From Pseudoalteromonas rubra (GTDB taxonomy: Bacteria; Pseudomonadota; Gammaproteobacteria; Enterobacterales; Alteromonadaceae): a stretch of 64,000 nucleotides of DNA. Of the stretch, positions 45,431 to 55,243 are shown in pieces. Numbering within the stretch: position 1 is the first letter of the stretch; each line of letters opens with the position of its first letter. Made by a program: the position numbers and the translations under genes. Below the pieces are notes generated by a model. That model was not told the origin of the DNA and searched no databases. It was given only the letters and a program-made list of their open reading frames with translations. The stretch lies in contig NZ_PNCI01000008.1 of NCBI RefSeq assembly GCF_005887095.1, forward strand, positions 62,001 through 126,000. Reading direction: 5' to 3'.

Positions 45431-47758
45431 TTACGAGTTTTCAGCGAGTTTTGCAATTAATGAGTGAAGGGCGGTCTGCCCTTCTCTTATTTTTACTTCC
45501 AATTCAACCAACCATTCAGCACGTTGTGCCGTGCTAACTTCAGCGCCCTCAAGCTCCATTGTTTTAGCATGTAGCTGAACATTTTGCAGCCCAACTGAGC
45601 CTGCAGCGCCTTTAAGCTTATGTGCGACAGAAACATATGTCTCGGTATCATCCGCCTTATTCGCTTCATCAAGCTCATTGCAGTAAGTCGGGTTAAGTCG
45701 CGTAAACAAGTCACAACTGCGTTTGAATGCTTCAATACCCATGGATGATACAAAGTCAGTGATGGTTTCAACATCCAGCAGGGCTTGCTCCTGCTCGCTC
45801 AATTGCAATGGCTCAGCCTGCGGCGAGGACTGCTTATCTTTGCTTGCTTCAATACCAAACAACTCGGCAAGCATTTTGTCTAGCTTGGTCGTATTAATCG
45901 GCTTAGCCAGCGCCCCCTGAATATTGATGCCCTGCAGCTCTTGCTCTGCGCTGCGTACATTCGCAGTCAGAGCGACAATAGGTAGCTCATCAAAATGGCT
46001 GTCGGAGCGAACCTGCCTTGCCACTTCATCACCGTTAATATCCGGCAGCTGCATATCCAGCAGGATAAGATCCAACTCGTCTTCAGTTTCAACCATAGAC
46101 AGCGCATCTTCTCCGGTTTCAGCCCAGATGACTTCGTGCCCGCGCTGCTCGAGCAAGTTTGTCGCTATCTCCGCGTTGAGCGGCACATCCTCAACCAACA
46201 GGATATACAGGCTACGGCCGGCATAGCTTTGCTCATTCGGTGCGGCACACAACTCCAACGGTAACTCAACATCAAAGCGACTTCCCTCTCCTTGCATACT
46301 GCTGACATGAATTGTGCCTTTCATGGCGTGCACCAGCGCTTTTGTCACGGCCAAACCTATGCCCGAACCAATGGCATTATTGCCACTGGCATCCGGCGCT
46401 TTGTAGTACATATCAAAAATCCGTTCCTGCTGATCAGATGGGATCCCCATACCTGTATCTATCACACTGATCGACAACCAGGGACCGTCTTCACGGTTTT
46501 CACGACGACACTCAAGTGTCACACCACCCCGGTGTGTGAACTTCACTGCATTGTTGATCAGATTCCACAGTACCTGACGCAGTCGGGTAGGATCCAACAA
46601 AGCATGAATATCCAGCAGACCAGTGCGTTTGATGTTGAATTCAAGACCTTTTTGCTCAGCAATAAGACCTGCAAAGTTGACCACATCATTGATAAAGTCC
46701 GAAACATTGATGCTGTCTGTTGCAATGTCCAGTTGTTCCCTGTCTATCTTGTCCAGATCGATAATATCATTGAAGATATTACCCAAAGTTTCCGCACTGG
46801 AAAAAACGGTGTTGCACCAGCTCTTTTGCTGCTTGGTCAGCTCAGTGTCGAGCAACATACGAGTCAGTCCAACAATACCATTGAGCGGCGTGCGCAACTC
46901 ATGACTTAATGTGGCAATAAATTTCCCTTTGTCTTTGTACGCTGTTTCAAGCGCCTGCTCCGCTTCTTTACGGCTGGTGATATCACGTCCAAATGCCAGT
47001 AACCCGATATATTGCCCATCGTCATTTATAAAGGGCAGCTTACGCATCTCAAACCAACAGTTTTCATTGGCTACCGGATACTCGACATCGACATTGATAG
47101 ATTGCTGAGCCTCAATGACGTGCTCATCGGTTTGCAGTACCTCAGGTATGTCTTGCTCACCAAACACCTGCTGTACCGTATGTCCGATGAGCTCTTCGCT
47201 GGTTTTACCAATGACTTGTTCGAATTTCTTGTTGCACCCGGCAAACACCCCGCGCTCGTCACGGTAATAGAACAAATCGGGGGAAGAATCCACAATACTT
47301 CGCAACAACATACTTTGCTGCGCCAGCTCTTGCTCAGCCTTACGGCGCTCCGAAATTTCTTTACGTAGCTCAGCAATTGCCCTGTGTTTAGCGTGCAGCG
47401 CCATTTTCCGCTCATCGATTTCATTATTTAGCCGGTTAATATTGTCTTTGAGGGTCTGGTTGAGTAATTTTTCCTGCTGCGTGGCTGATTCCAGATACTC
47501 CTTTGAGGCATCGAGCTGGCGCATTGCATAGATAGCAACAGAAAGCAGCAATGGCGAGGTTAGCGCCGCGAACAATACAACGGACAGCACGTTGACCAGC
47601 GTCACTTCACCAAGTGCGACGTAATAAAACATGCAGGCCAACACCAGAGACACGATCAGCACAAATGCATAGGCGACAATACCCGCCCAACGGTCTCCGT
47701 AGTTCCTAATCAAATTTGATAAAATTCGGGCCCAGGTCCCAAATGAAGAGTCAAGCAT
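45431..47758 (-). CDS. arcB: Hybrid sensor kinase ArcB
   Basis: 775 residues. Two transmembrane helices (about 27-48 and 54-76), a long coiled coil, a PAS domain (about 150-262), histidine kinase H286 in SHELRTPLNG, and the ATPase (DTGMGIP, GSGIGLAV). The receiver has D568 in LILLDMQLPD, and the C-terminal Hpt domain carries H713 in VAHKLKGAAGS. This is the ArcB three-step relay, sensing the quinone pool. E. coli ArcB has redox cysteines in its PAS region (C180, C241); here cysteines are at 175 and 234, roughly alike. It should phosphorylate the neighbouring ArcA. Confidence 0.94.
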   Translation of the reverse strand: MLDSSFGTWARILSNLIRNYGDRWAGIVAYAFVLIVSLVLACMFYYVALGEVTLVNVLSVVLFAALTSPLLLSVAIYAMRQLDASKEYLESATQQEKLLNQTLKDNINRLNNEIDERKMALHAKHRAIAELRKEISERRKAEQELAQQSMLLRSIVDSSPDLFYYRDERGVFAGCNKKFEQVIGKTSEELIGHTVQQVFGEQDIPEVLQTDEHVIEAQQSINVDVEYPVANENCWFEMRKLPFINDDGQYIGLLAFGRDITSRKEAEQALETAYKDKGKFIATLSHELRTPLNGIVGLTRMLLDTELTKQQKSWCNTVFSSAETLGNIFNDIIDLDKIDREQLDIATDSINVSDFINDVVNFAGLIAEQKGLEFNIKRTGLLDIHALLDPTRLRQVLWNLINNAVKFTHRGGVTLECRRENREDGPWLSISVIDTGMGIPSDQQERIFDMYYKAPDASGNNAIGSGIGLAVTKALVHAMKGTIHVSSMQGEGSRFDVELPLELCAAPNEQSYAGRSLYILLVEDVPLNAEIATNLLEQRGHEVIWAETGEDALSMVETEDELDLILLDMQLPDINGDEVARQVRSDSHFDELPIVALTANVRSAEQELQGINIQGALAKPINTTKLDKMLAELFGIEASKDKQSSPQAEPLQLSEQEQALLDVETITDFVSSMGIEAFKRSCDLFTRLNPTYCNELDEANKADDTETYVSVAHKLKGAAGSVGLQNVQLHAKTMELEGAEVSTAQRAEWLVELEVKIREGQTALHSLIAKLAENS

Positions 47759-48029
47759 AATAAAATCACCTAGTTAACCTCTACATTATACCTGACCCAA
47801 ACACAGAAGCGAGTGACCAAAAGTAGCAAGCGACATTGCACAAACCAAAATAACCCCGCCAGCTCCCGTATTCAGGGTCTTTCGTCGGTGTTTAGAAAGT
47901 CGACTTAAGCGTATGATTTTTTGCACACTTGGGCGATTTTTTTACCAGTTAATTTCCAATGGGCTCGGCAAGTTGTGACATTTTGGTGTAACATGCCTCC
48001 CCCTTATAGTCGTGATTAAGAGAGTTCAA

Positions 48030-48950
48030 ATGCCAACTTCAATGCCTGACATTGCACATTCTGCCGACGCCTTACAAGAAGGCAAGCTGGACTGGGTCGG
48101 AATGGGAAATATCGAGCTGCCTTTATTGTTATCCAGCAAAGGGTTGAATGACACGCCTGTGACAGCCAAAGCAGATGCGTTTGTCAGCCTGGACAGGAAA
48201 GATGCCAAAGGCATTCATATGTCACGACTATTTTTGGCACTCGACGAGCTATCCTGTGAACAGACACTATCTCCGAGCACTATCCGTGCGGCACTGGACA
48301 GTTTTATCACCAGCCACGAAGGCCTGAGTCATAGCGCCAAAGTCACCTTTAATTTCGAATTACCCTTGCGCCGCGCTTCATTACTAAGTGGTAAACAGGG
48401 CTGGAAAAATTACCCGGTGATTATTACAGCCACCCTGCAGGACGGCCACTTTAACCTTGAGTTAGCCGTTGATGTTACATATTCATCTACCTGCCCCTGC
48501 TCTGCCGCTTTGGCTCGCCAGCTTATCCAAAACGCCTTTGAGCAAAAGTTTGCCGGTCAGTCTCTCGATCATGCCAGTGTACATGCCTGGTTAGGTACAA
48601 CCGAGGGAATTTTAGCCACACCACACTCACAACGCTCAGTGACTAACATCAAAGTAAAACTGGATGAGCACAGTCAGGAGTTTGACATACTGGGTTTGGT
48701 AGACCTGGTAGAAGATGAATTGAAAACGCCAGTTCAGGCAGCGGTTAAACGTGAAGATGAGCAGGAGTTTGCCCGTCTTAATGGCCAAAACCTGATGTTC
48801 TGCGAGGATGCCGCCAGAAAACTCAAGGCCTTGTTTGAGCAAGAAAACTTTCAGGACTACTATATAAAAATAAACCATTATGAGTCGCTGCATGCACACG
48901 ATGCAGTCGCTTATGCAGTAAAAGGGTTAAAGGACGGTTATCGCGTCTGA
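48030..48950 (+). CDS. folE2: GTP cyclohydrolase FolE2 (type IB)
   Basis: Makes 7,8-dihydroneopterin triphosphate for folate and related cofactors. From [13 protein letters not shown] (48030), 306 residues. The key cysteine lies in [15 protein letters not shown], and [11 protein letters not shown] matches the family. FolE2 enzymes work with several metals and often replace FolE under low zinc. I saw no clear Zur site upstream. The gene stands alone. Confidence 0.92.
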   Translation: MPTSMPDIAHSADALQEGKLDWVGMGNIELPLLLSSKGLNDTPVTAKADAFVSLDRKDAKGIHMSRLFLALDELSCEQTLSPSTIRAALDSFITSHEGLSHSAKVTFNFELPLRRASLLSGKQGWKNYPVIITATLQDGHFNLELAVDVTYSSTCPCSAALARQLIQNAFEQKFAGQSLDHASVHAWLGTTEGILATPHSQRSVTNIKVKLDEHSQEFDILGLVDLVEDELKTPVQAAVKREDEQEFARLNGQNLMFCEDAARKLKALFEQENFQDYYIKINHYESLHAHDAVAYAVKGLKDGYRV

Positions 48951-49093
48951 CCCTGCTAAATGCTATTGGCCTCATTTGAGCTCGGTGACAGCACGCCGCC
49001 GAGCACACCACCTCATTATCTTCGTCAAAAATCACTTTAGGCACACTCTTTGCTTATTAATCACCAAGTCAAATTGTTGTCGTGGAGTGATTT

Positions 49094-49684
49094 ATGGAAC
49101 TAACATTACTATCTATTCTGGCGCTGGTCGTTATTGCTTCCATTGTTATTTCAAAGTATACGGATACCGGCGGTAACCCCTATCCGTTTAATCGAAAAGA
49201 TTCTGTGTTTACTACGGTTGAGGCTTCGTTCCTGCAACTATTAGAGCGTTCAGTGGGTGACAAGTTTAAAGTTGTGAGCCGGGTCAAGCTGATCGAGATC
49301 ATCGAGTGCAAACCAGGCTTGTCTAAAAAGGCGCGTCGCTCAGCCATCACCAAGGCGCAAAACAAACAGCTTGATTACGTATTGGTTGATAAAGAAACCC
49401 TAAATATTGTTGCCGCAGTCGATCTGGTTAATAACGCCAATAAAAACGGCCACAAAGCGCAGAAAGACTGGTTTGTTAGTGGGGCTCTGGAATCTGCCGG
49501 TATTCCACACATTCGCATGAAGGTCAAAAGTGGTTATAAAAGTGCAGAAGTGCGTGCTGCAATTCTGTTCAAACTGGGTAAAAAGCCAGAACCACAAAGC
49601 AAGCCGCGTAATCGTAATTACAAGCCTGCGGTACTCTCGCCCTCTCAGGCCAAAGCCGCTGCCACTCAGTTAGCCGAGATATAG
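49094..49684 (+). CDS. DUF2726 membrane-anchored protein
   Basis: 196 residues. One N-terminal transmembrane helix (LTLLSILALVVIASIVI) and a DUF2726 domain (residues 35-160) with AQNKQLDYVLVDKETLNIVA and VAAVDLVNN. This fold is related to nuclease-like proteins with a conserved Asp and lysine, though activity is unproven. The C-terminus is basic and disordered. The protein likely faces the cytoplasm from the inner membrane. Confidence 0.8.
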   Translation: MELTLLSILALVVIASIVISKYTDTGGNPYPFNRKDSVFTTVEASFLQLLERSVGDKFKVVSRVKLIEIIECKPGLSKKARRSAITKAQNKQLDYVLVDKETLNIVAAVDLVNNANKNGHKAQKDWFVSGALESAGIPHIRMKVKSGYKSAEVRAAILFKLGKKPEPQSKPRNRNYKPAVLSPSQAKAAATQLAEI

Positions 49685-49810
49685 CGAAGCCTATTTGCTG
49701 TCACCCATCATATGGGCTGACAGCAAAACCCTTTCCCCACCTAACTCCATATTCTCAGCACCCATTTATGATATATAATGAGCAGCACTATTAAAAAATA
49801 AGAGAAGACT

Positions 49811-50518
49811 ATGAAAGTAGGCATTATTGGCGCCATGGAACAGGAAGTCACTATCCTGCGTGGCGCAATGAAAAACACACAAACCGCAACCAAGGGCGGG
49901 TTTACCTTTTACCACGGTGAACTGGGTGGTCATGAAGTCACGCTGGTTCAGTCTGGTATCGGTAAAGTCGCTGCAACCGTTGCGACCACTTTACTTATCG
50001 ACAACTATACGCCGGATTGTGTGATCAACACAGGCTCTGCCGGCGGTTTCGATCCTGAACTCAATGTCGGTGATGTGGTGATCTCTTCAGAAGTAAAGCA
50101 CCACGATGTAGACGTTACCGCATTTGGCTATGAACTGGGTCAGGTTCCTCAAATGCCGGCAGGTTACAGCGCACATTCGGCTCTGGTTGATGCAGCTCAG
50201 CAAAGTGTCGGCGAATTGGCTGACATTCAGACGAAAGTTGGTCTTATCTGTACTGGTGATTCCTTCATGTGCGATCCAGTACGTATCGACAAAACGCGTC
50301 AGGATTTCCCTGAAATGCTTGCCGTTGAGATGGAAGGCGCAGCAATCGCACAGGCTTGCCATGTGTTAAACACCCCTTTTGTTGTGATCCGTTCATTGTC
50401 TGATATCGCAGGCAAAGAGTCGCCGCAATCATTCGAGGCTTACCTGGAAATTGCCTCAGTGAACTCCTCAAAGCTGGTGACAGCCCTGTTGGCTAAGCTG
50501 GATCAGGTTTCGCTCTAA
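49811..50518 (+). CDS. mtnN: 5'-methylthioadenosine/SAH nucleosidase
   Basis: 235 residues. KVGIIGAMEQEVTIL is the typical start, NTGSAGGFDPELNVGDVVIS holds the phosphorylase-fold loop, the substrate Glu is in AVEMEGAAIAQ, and RSLSDIAGKES contains the catalytic Asp. It removes inhibitory by-products of SAM use and feeds autoinducer-2 synthesis. One base separates it from the next gene. Confidence 0.95.
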   Translation: MKVGIIGAMEQEVTILRGAMKNTQTATKGGFTFYHGELGGHEVTLVQSGIGKVAATVATTLLIDNYTPDCVINTGSAGGFDPELNVGDVVISSEVKHHDVDVTAFGYELGQVPQMPAGYSAHSALVDAAQQSVGELADIQTKVGLICTGDSFMCDPVRIDKTRQDFPEMLAVEMEGAAIAQACHVLNTPFVVIRSLSDIAGKESPQSFEAYLEIASVNSSKLVTALLAKLDQVSL

Positions 50519-50519
50519 G

Positions 50520-51470
50520 GTGTTAACTGAACAATTGCAAGCCCATACGGGCTTGCTGATATTTTTACTGGCTACACTCAGCGCAATAGGATTCAGAACC
50601 TCCAGCCTGTATCACCCCAACGTGCTTATGACCTTGCTGTTTGCCAATCTCGCGCAGAAAGTCTACCGACCAAAAGCCGCAGCGGGTTATCAATTGCTAT
50701 CCGGTAGTCTCGCATTTGTACTGCCAATCCTGACCACCTTGATATTACTCGCCACACTCGGCTATTTGTCTTTCTACCCCCAGTGGCTTGGTGGCCTGGT
50801 ACTGTTTCTTTGTCTTGATATCCAACATGAGCGCCGTGCAAAGCGTATTGCCATCTTAGTAAAACAACAACAAAAGGCTGCCGCGCGTCAGTTGCTGAGT
50901 GCCATGGTCAAACGGGATGTCGAGCAGCTCTCTGCCATGGGCATTTGCAAGGCTTGCCTGGATAGTCTGGCACTACGGGGGATCAGACACTTTTATGTGG
51001 TGATTATCTTCTATCTCATTGGTGGACCTTTGCTGGCCCTGAGCTATAAGCTGATGCTAGTATGCGATCAGGCCTGGCGCAGCAAAATGCGACCGGATAC
51101 CTCGTTTATGAAGCCTCTGCAAGTGTGTCTGACGATATTAGAATGGTTGCCCGTGAGGACGTTAGTCTTAATGATGGCGCTGACACAAAACCTCAATAAA
51201 ACACTCCATTACCTCAGGCATTATGGCCAGTTTTATCGGCCCGGTAACTCAGGCTGGATTTTGACGTTATTCTCGGCGAGTCTGAACACACAACTGGCGG
51301 GGCCGCGCTTTTATCAGCAACAACGCTTTGACAATATGCGCATTGGCAGCGATACCCCACCTGAACCCGAAACCATAGCACTGATGCTGAAGTTACTGGC
51401 GACCATGCGCTGGTTTTTCCTCTGCGCCCTGTGTTTATGCTGGCTAACCGTTAATATTCTGACTCATTAA
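50520..51470 (+). CDS. CobD/CbiB-like membrane protein
   Basis: 316 residues with several hydrophobic segments, similar to adenosylcobinamide-phosphate synthase CbiB in overall layout (FYVVIIFYLIGGPLLALSYK and MKPLQVCLTILEWLPVRTLV). GTG start at 50520, directly after mtnN. I recall the same mtnN-cbiB-like order in Vibrionaceae and relatives. No other cobalamin gene is in the window, so whether it makes cobamide or has drifted is open. Confidence 0.75.
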   Translation: MLTEQLQAHTGLLIFLLATLSAIGFRTSSLYHPNVLMTLLFANLAQKVYRPKAAAGYQLLSGSLAFVLPILTTLILLATLGYLSFYPQWLGGLVLFLCLDIQHERRAKRIAILVKQQQKAAARQLLSAMVKRDVEQLSAMGICKACLDSLALRGIRHFYVVIIFYLIGGPLLALSYKLMLVCDQAWRSKMRPDTSFMKPLQVCLTILEWLPVRTLVLMMALTQNLNKTLHYLRHYGQFYRPGNSGWILTLFSASLNTQLAGPRFYQQQRFDNMRIGSDTPPEPETIALMLKLLATMRWFFLCALCLCWLTVNILTH

Positions 51471-51498
51471 AAAAGGCGACCAGATGGTTCGCCTTTTT
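51470..51498. terminator. Bidirectional terminator between the CbiB-like gene and tyrS
   Basis: AAAAAGGCGA/TCGCCTTTTT stem with a nine-base loop between convergent genes. Confidence 0.85.
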
Positions 51499-51530
51499 CA
51501 TGTTCGTATTCGTTTGCTCAGCTCGTCGGA

Positions 51531-52739
51531 TTATTCAACGCTGATCTTAGCGAATTTGCGTTTACCAACCTGATAAATCGCCGTGGAGCCTTTTTCCACA
51601 CTCAGTTTAGAGTCGGTGACTTTCTCTTCACCATTGAGTTTAACCGCACCTTGCTTAATCATGCGCATTGCTTCTGAGGTACTGGCTACCAGGCCTGCTT
51701 CTTTCAGCACGTTGGTAATGAAAGTCGCTGATTCCGCGATGGTAATAGTCACTTCAGGAATATCATCTGGCAGTGCATTTTTCTGGAAGCGTTTGATAAA
51801 GTCCTGATGCGCCGCCTCGGCATCCGCTTCACTGTGGAAACGGGCAATCATTTCTTTGGCAAACTCGATTTTAATGTCTCGTGGGTTGCGACCACCAGCC
51901 ACTTCTTCTTTCAGACCCGCAATCTCTTCCAGAGATTTAGCACTGAGCAACTCATAGTAGCGCCACATCAGCTCATCAGAGATCGACATCACTTTACCAA
52001 ACATATCATTTGGTGCATCTGTGATACCAATGTAGTTACCCAAAGACTTAGACATCTTCTGCACACCGTCGGTACCCTCAAGCAGCGGCATCATCAGCAC
52101 GGTCTGCGGCTTCTGACCTTCTTCTTTTTGTAACTCCCTGCCCATCAACAGGTTAAAGCGTTGATCGGTACCACCCAGCTCAACATCCGCTTCAAGCGCT
52201 ACCGAGTCCCAACCCTGAACCAGTGGGTAGAGGAATTCATGGATGGCAATTGACTGACCGCCGGCGTAACGCTTTTTGAAATCATCACGTTCCAGCATAC
52301 GGGCAACCGTTTGACGCGCTGCAAGCTTGATCATGCCCGCACTGCCTAATTTTTCCATCCATTCGGAATTGAACGCCACTGTGGTTTTAGCTGGATCCAG
52401 GATCTTAAACACTTGCTCTTTATAGGTTTCAGCATTGGCCAGGACATCGTCACGTGTCAGTGGCTTACGCGTGACATTTTTGCCAGTCGGATCGCCAATC
52501 ATGCCTGTGAAATCACCGATCAGGAAAATGACCTCGTGGCCTAAGTCTTGGAAAGTTTTTAGCTTGTTGATAAGGACAGTATGGCCCAGGTGTAGATCTG
52601 GCGCTGTTGGATCGAATCCGGCTTTGATCCGCAACTTTTTACCAGACTTCAGTCTTTCTTTTAAATCTTCTTCAATCAGAATCTCTTCAGCACCACGCTT
52701 TATCTCTGCCAGTGCCGTTTCTATGTCCACAGTTGTCAC
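51531..52739 (-). CDS. tyrS: Tyrosyl-tRNA synthetase
   Basis: 402 residues. The HIGH motif reads HLGHT at residues 50-54, KMSKS is intact ([13 protein letters not shown]), and the C-terminal S4 RNA-binding domain is at about 335-402. The length and the segment [13 protein letters not shown] fit the shorter TyrRS type found in Pseudomonas and many marine bacteria, not the 424-residue E. coli type. Divergent from mepM. Confidence 0.95.
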   Translation of the reverse strand: MTTVDIETALAEIKRGAEEILIEEDLKERLKSGKKLRIKAGFDPTAPDLHLGHTVLINKLKTFQDLGHEVIFLIGDFTGMIGDPTGKNVTRKPLTRDDVLANAETYKEQVFKILDPAKTTVAFNSEWMEKLGSAGMIKLAARQTVARMLERDDFKKRYAGGQSIAIHEFLYPLVQGWDSVALEADVELGGTDQRFNLLMGRELQKEEGQKPQTVLMMPLLEGTDGVQKMSKSLGNYIGITDAPNDMFGKVMSISDELMWRYYELLSAKSLEEIAGLKEEVAGGRNPRDIKIEFAKEMIARFHSEADAEAAHQDFIKRFQKNALPDDIPEVTITIAESATFITNVLKEAGLVASTSEAMRMIKQGAVKLNGEEKVTDSKLSVEKGSTAIYQVGKRKFAKISVE

Positions 52740-52892
52740 GCCAACCTCACTCCAACAATTTAATCAGTTAATCGCCCGATTTTAGCTTATATTCGGGGCA
52801 GTTTAAATGTATAAAAGACTGGTATTTGCGCATTATTACGTATATGCTGCACTATTATTTGCAATAATTCTTGACAGCGGAAAAGGCACGTT

Positions 52893-54230
52893 ATGGTACA
52901 TGCAGTGCACAAACTCCCAAAAAAACACAAGTTGCTGATCCTGGGCTTGCTGTCAGCAATGGTCGCTATTGCACTCATCCCATCTGAGAAGGCAACAGCC
53001 TCCCGAGATCACGACAAAAGCGCGCTCGAAGTTGGCAAAAGGTATGAACTGCCACTCAACGTCGGTGAGCAACAACCTGAGCTCACTGAACTCAGCGAAG
53101 CGCCTGTAGACACAGCAGAGCCGGTTGTCCCGGAAGCTATCCAGTACGACTTCAAAGACCACCAGGTCCGCAATGGCGATAGTCTGGCGGTGATTTTCAA
53201 ACGCGCCGGCTTTTCAGCACAAACGCTACACAAGCTCGTCAATACCAACGCTGAAACCCGAAAACTCACCAAGATCCACCCAGGTGAAGTGCTGAGCTTT
53301 GCCAGTAATGAACAGGGTGAATTATTACAGCTGAAATACGTGCTCTCGAAAACAGATACGCTACTTGTCAGCCGTAATGAGGAAGGCAACTACGCCACAC
53401 GGATCGAAAGCAAAGAAATAGAAACGGTCGAAAAATCTGCCGGTGGCGAGATCAAGTCCAGCTTCTGGACGGCCGGTATTACCGCAGGCTTGACTGAACG
53501 CCAGATCATGAACTTTGCCCATATCTTTGGCTGGGATGTCGACTTTGCCAATGATATTCGTAAAGGCGATCAGTTTGCTCTGATCTATGAATCACATTTT
53601 GTGGATGGTGAAGAAATAGGTACAGGCAAGATCATCGCTGCTGAATTCATCAATCAGGGAGAGCGATATACAGCAGTTCGTCACTCTGACGGTGACTTTT
53701 ATACCCCTGAAGGGCGCAGCATGAAGAAAGCCTTCCTGCGTGCCCCGGTTGATTTCAAGTATATTAGTTCTAATTTCAACCCTCGCCGCTTGCATCCGGT
53801 AACCGGTCGCGTGTCGGCACACCGCGGAATTGATTATGCAGCCAGAACAGGCACCCCAGTAGTGTCGGCTGGTAATGGTAAAGTCATTAAATCGGGCTAC
53901 AACCGCCTCAATGGTAATTATGTGTTTATTCAGCATGGCAGCCAGTATGTGACTAAGTATTTGCACTTGCATAAGCGCCACGTTAAACAAGGTCAGAAGG
54001 TCAAACAGGGCCAGAAGATAGGTACCGTCGGTGCCACCGGCCGGGTGACAGGTGCTCACCTTCACTATGAGTTTTTGGTGAATGGCGTACATCGCAATCC
54101 ACGTACGGTTAAACTGCCAAAATCACAGCCGTTACCGGCAGCCGAACTGGCAACGTTTAAGCCTCTGGCGCAACAAATGTTGGCTAAGCTGGAACGTAAT
54201 CGCGAACTGATGCTGGCTCTGAATGACTAA
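52893..54230 (+). CDS. mepM: Murein DD-endopeptidase (M23 family, MepM-like)
   Basis: 445 residues. An N-terminal signal anchor (KLLILGLLSAMVAIALIP) is followed by an OapA/LysM-like part (HQVRNGDSLAVIFKRAGFSA, about 90-140). The M23 peptidase domain is at about 295-400 with the zinc ligands in HRGIDYA and HLHYEF. It cleaves D-Ala-DAP cross-links in the periplasm to let the wall grow. Length equals E. coli MepM (440). Divergent from tyrS. Confidence 0.92.
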   Translation: MVHAVHKLPKKHKLLILGLLSAMVAIALIPSEKATASRDHDKSALEVGKRYELPLNVGEQQPELTELSEAPVDTAEPVVPEAIQYDFKDHQVRNGDSLAVIFKRAGFSAQTLHKLVNTNAETRKLTKIHPGEVLSFASNEQGELLQLKYVLSKTDTLLVSRNEEGNYATRIESKEIETVEKSAGGEIKSSFWTAGITAGLTERQIMNFAHIFGWDVDFANDIRKGDQFALIYESHFVDGEEIGTGKIIAAEFINQGERYTAVRHSDGDFYTPEGRSMKKAFLRAPVDFKYISSNFNPRRLHPVTGRVSAHRGIDYAARTGTPVVSAGNGKVIKSGYNRLNGNYVFIQHGSQYVTKYLHLHKRHVKQGQKVKQGQKIGTVGATGRVTGAHLHYEFLVNGVHRNPRTVKLPKSQPLPAAELATFKPLAQQMLAKLERNRELMLALND

Positions 54231-54265
54231 ACCAGTTTGCATCCTTAAGTAGCAAACAGCTGATT

Positions 54266-54294
54266 AAAAAAGCCACCGTCAGGTGGCTTTTTTA
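54266..54294. terminator. Bidirectional terminator after mepM
   Basis: AAAAAAGCCACC/GGTGGCTTTTTT stem with loop GTCA between convergent genes. Confidence 0.87.
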
Positions 54295-54310
54295 ATCTTT
54301 GAAAGTCAGA

Positions 54311-55228
54311 TTAAGAACCACTCACTTTCAGGTTTAAGAATTTTTCGAGACCCTCAGGATCCGCAGCCAGCATCTGAACTTGCTGAGAAAACGCGTTAAA
54401 GTTCATTGCTTCATCCACCGACACATCGACCTTTAAGGCATTTAGCCCGCTCACAAAGCCAGTAATCCCTTGTTTGACGGCGTCAGAAACGGGGACCTGA
54501 GCAAGTTGCATTGTCAGCATTTGCTGAAACTGTTCCTTAGTCAGCCCTTTGCTGGTTAGTAACTCTGTGACCAATAGATCTAACTTTGGCTGCCCGTCAA
54601 TTGCAAAGGTCAGCTTTTGCGGCTCAAGGGACTGCAATGCAGAAAGCAACTTGCTCTGCATTTGCAACTCCTGCTCCAGTGTAATCTCCGCCCCCTGCTG
54701 CTGCATCTCAAGCGACGTACTCATCAACTCAGCACTGTTACCAAGGTCAAAGTTAAATTCAACACCAACCACACCCGCAGCCTCAACTGCCGATTTAAAC
54801 TGACTGTTACCAGTCTGCTCATCGTAACGCATAGATGACGTGAGCGAGTAATGAGCCCCAGCCAAAGCCTTGGACTGCTGTTCAAGTTCAGCCGCAATAG
54901 CCGGGCTTAAAGTCACATTAATCAGTTTTACCTCGGTAAAATCACTGACTTTGTCTGCTTCATAGCCCTGCAAGCTGAATTCACCAATGTTCAGCAGCGT
55001 TTGCTGCTCTAAGGCATCTTTAACCACCAGAGACTGCACTTCAACAGTATTGGTAAACAGGTTGTACGAAGACCCCTGATATTCGATCAGCATGTCAGAC
55101 TGCTCTGAAAATTGTGTGATCTGCTGCTCAATAACGAGTTCAGCCTGCTGATTAGCGTAGATATGTGCACCAACAACAGCGGCTGACATTACACCACCGA
55201 GTGCCAGCATGATCGTAGATTTTTTCAT
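54311..55228 (-). CDS. Exported or membrane-anchored hypothetical protein
   Basis: 305 residues with an N-terminal signal or anchor (TIMLALGGVMSAAVVGAHIY). The rest is Gln/Glu-rich, helical and free of known motifs; a run of beta strands near residues 60-180 recalls the DUF945 group but not strongly. It lies 15 bases after radA, so it may share its transcript. Function unknown. Confidence 0.65.
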   Translation of the reverse strand: MKKSTIMLALGGVMSAAVVGAHIYANQQAELVIEQQITQFSEQSDMLIEYQGSSYNLFTNTVEVQSLVVKDALEQQTLLNIGEFSLQGYEADKVSDFTEVKLINVTLSPAIAAELEQQSKALAGAHYSLTSSMRYDEQTGNSQFKSAVEAAGVVGVEFNFDLGNSAELMSTSLEMQQQGAEITLEQELQMQSKLLSALQSLEPQKLTFAIDGQPKLDLLVTELLTSKGLTKEQFQQMLTMQLAQVPVSDAVKQGITGFVSGLNALKVDVSVDEAMNFNAFSQQVQMLAADPEGLEKFLNLKVSGS

Positions 55229-55243
55229 TTTTGTGAGTTTCCT

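Noticed and set aside
46292..46909. 205-codon plus-strand ORF inside arcB
   Set aside because: It is the antisense of the ArcB kinase domain; arcB residues are highly conserved and explain the sequence.
47950..48030. Zur operator before folE2
   Set aside because: The TGTGACA and TGTAACA elements do not form the expected GTTATA-type palindrome.
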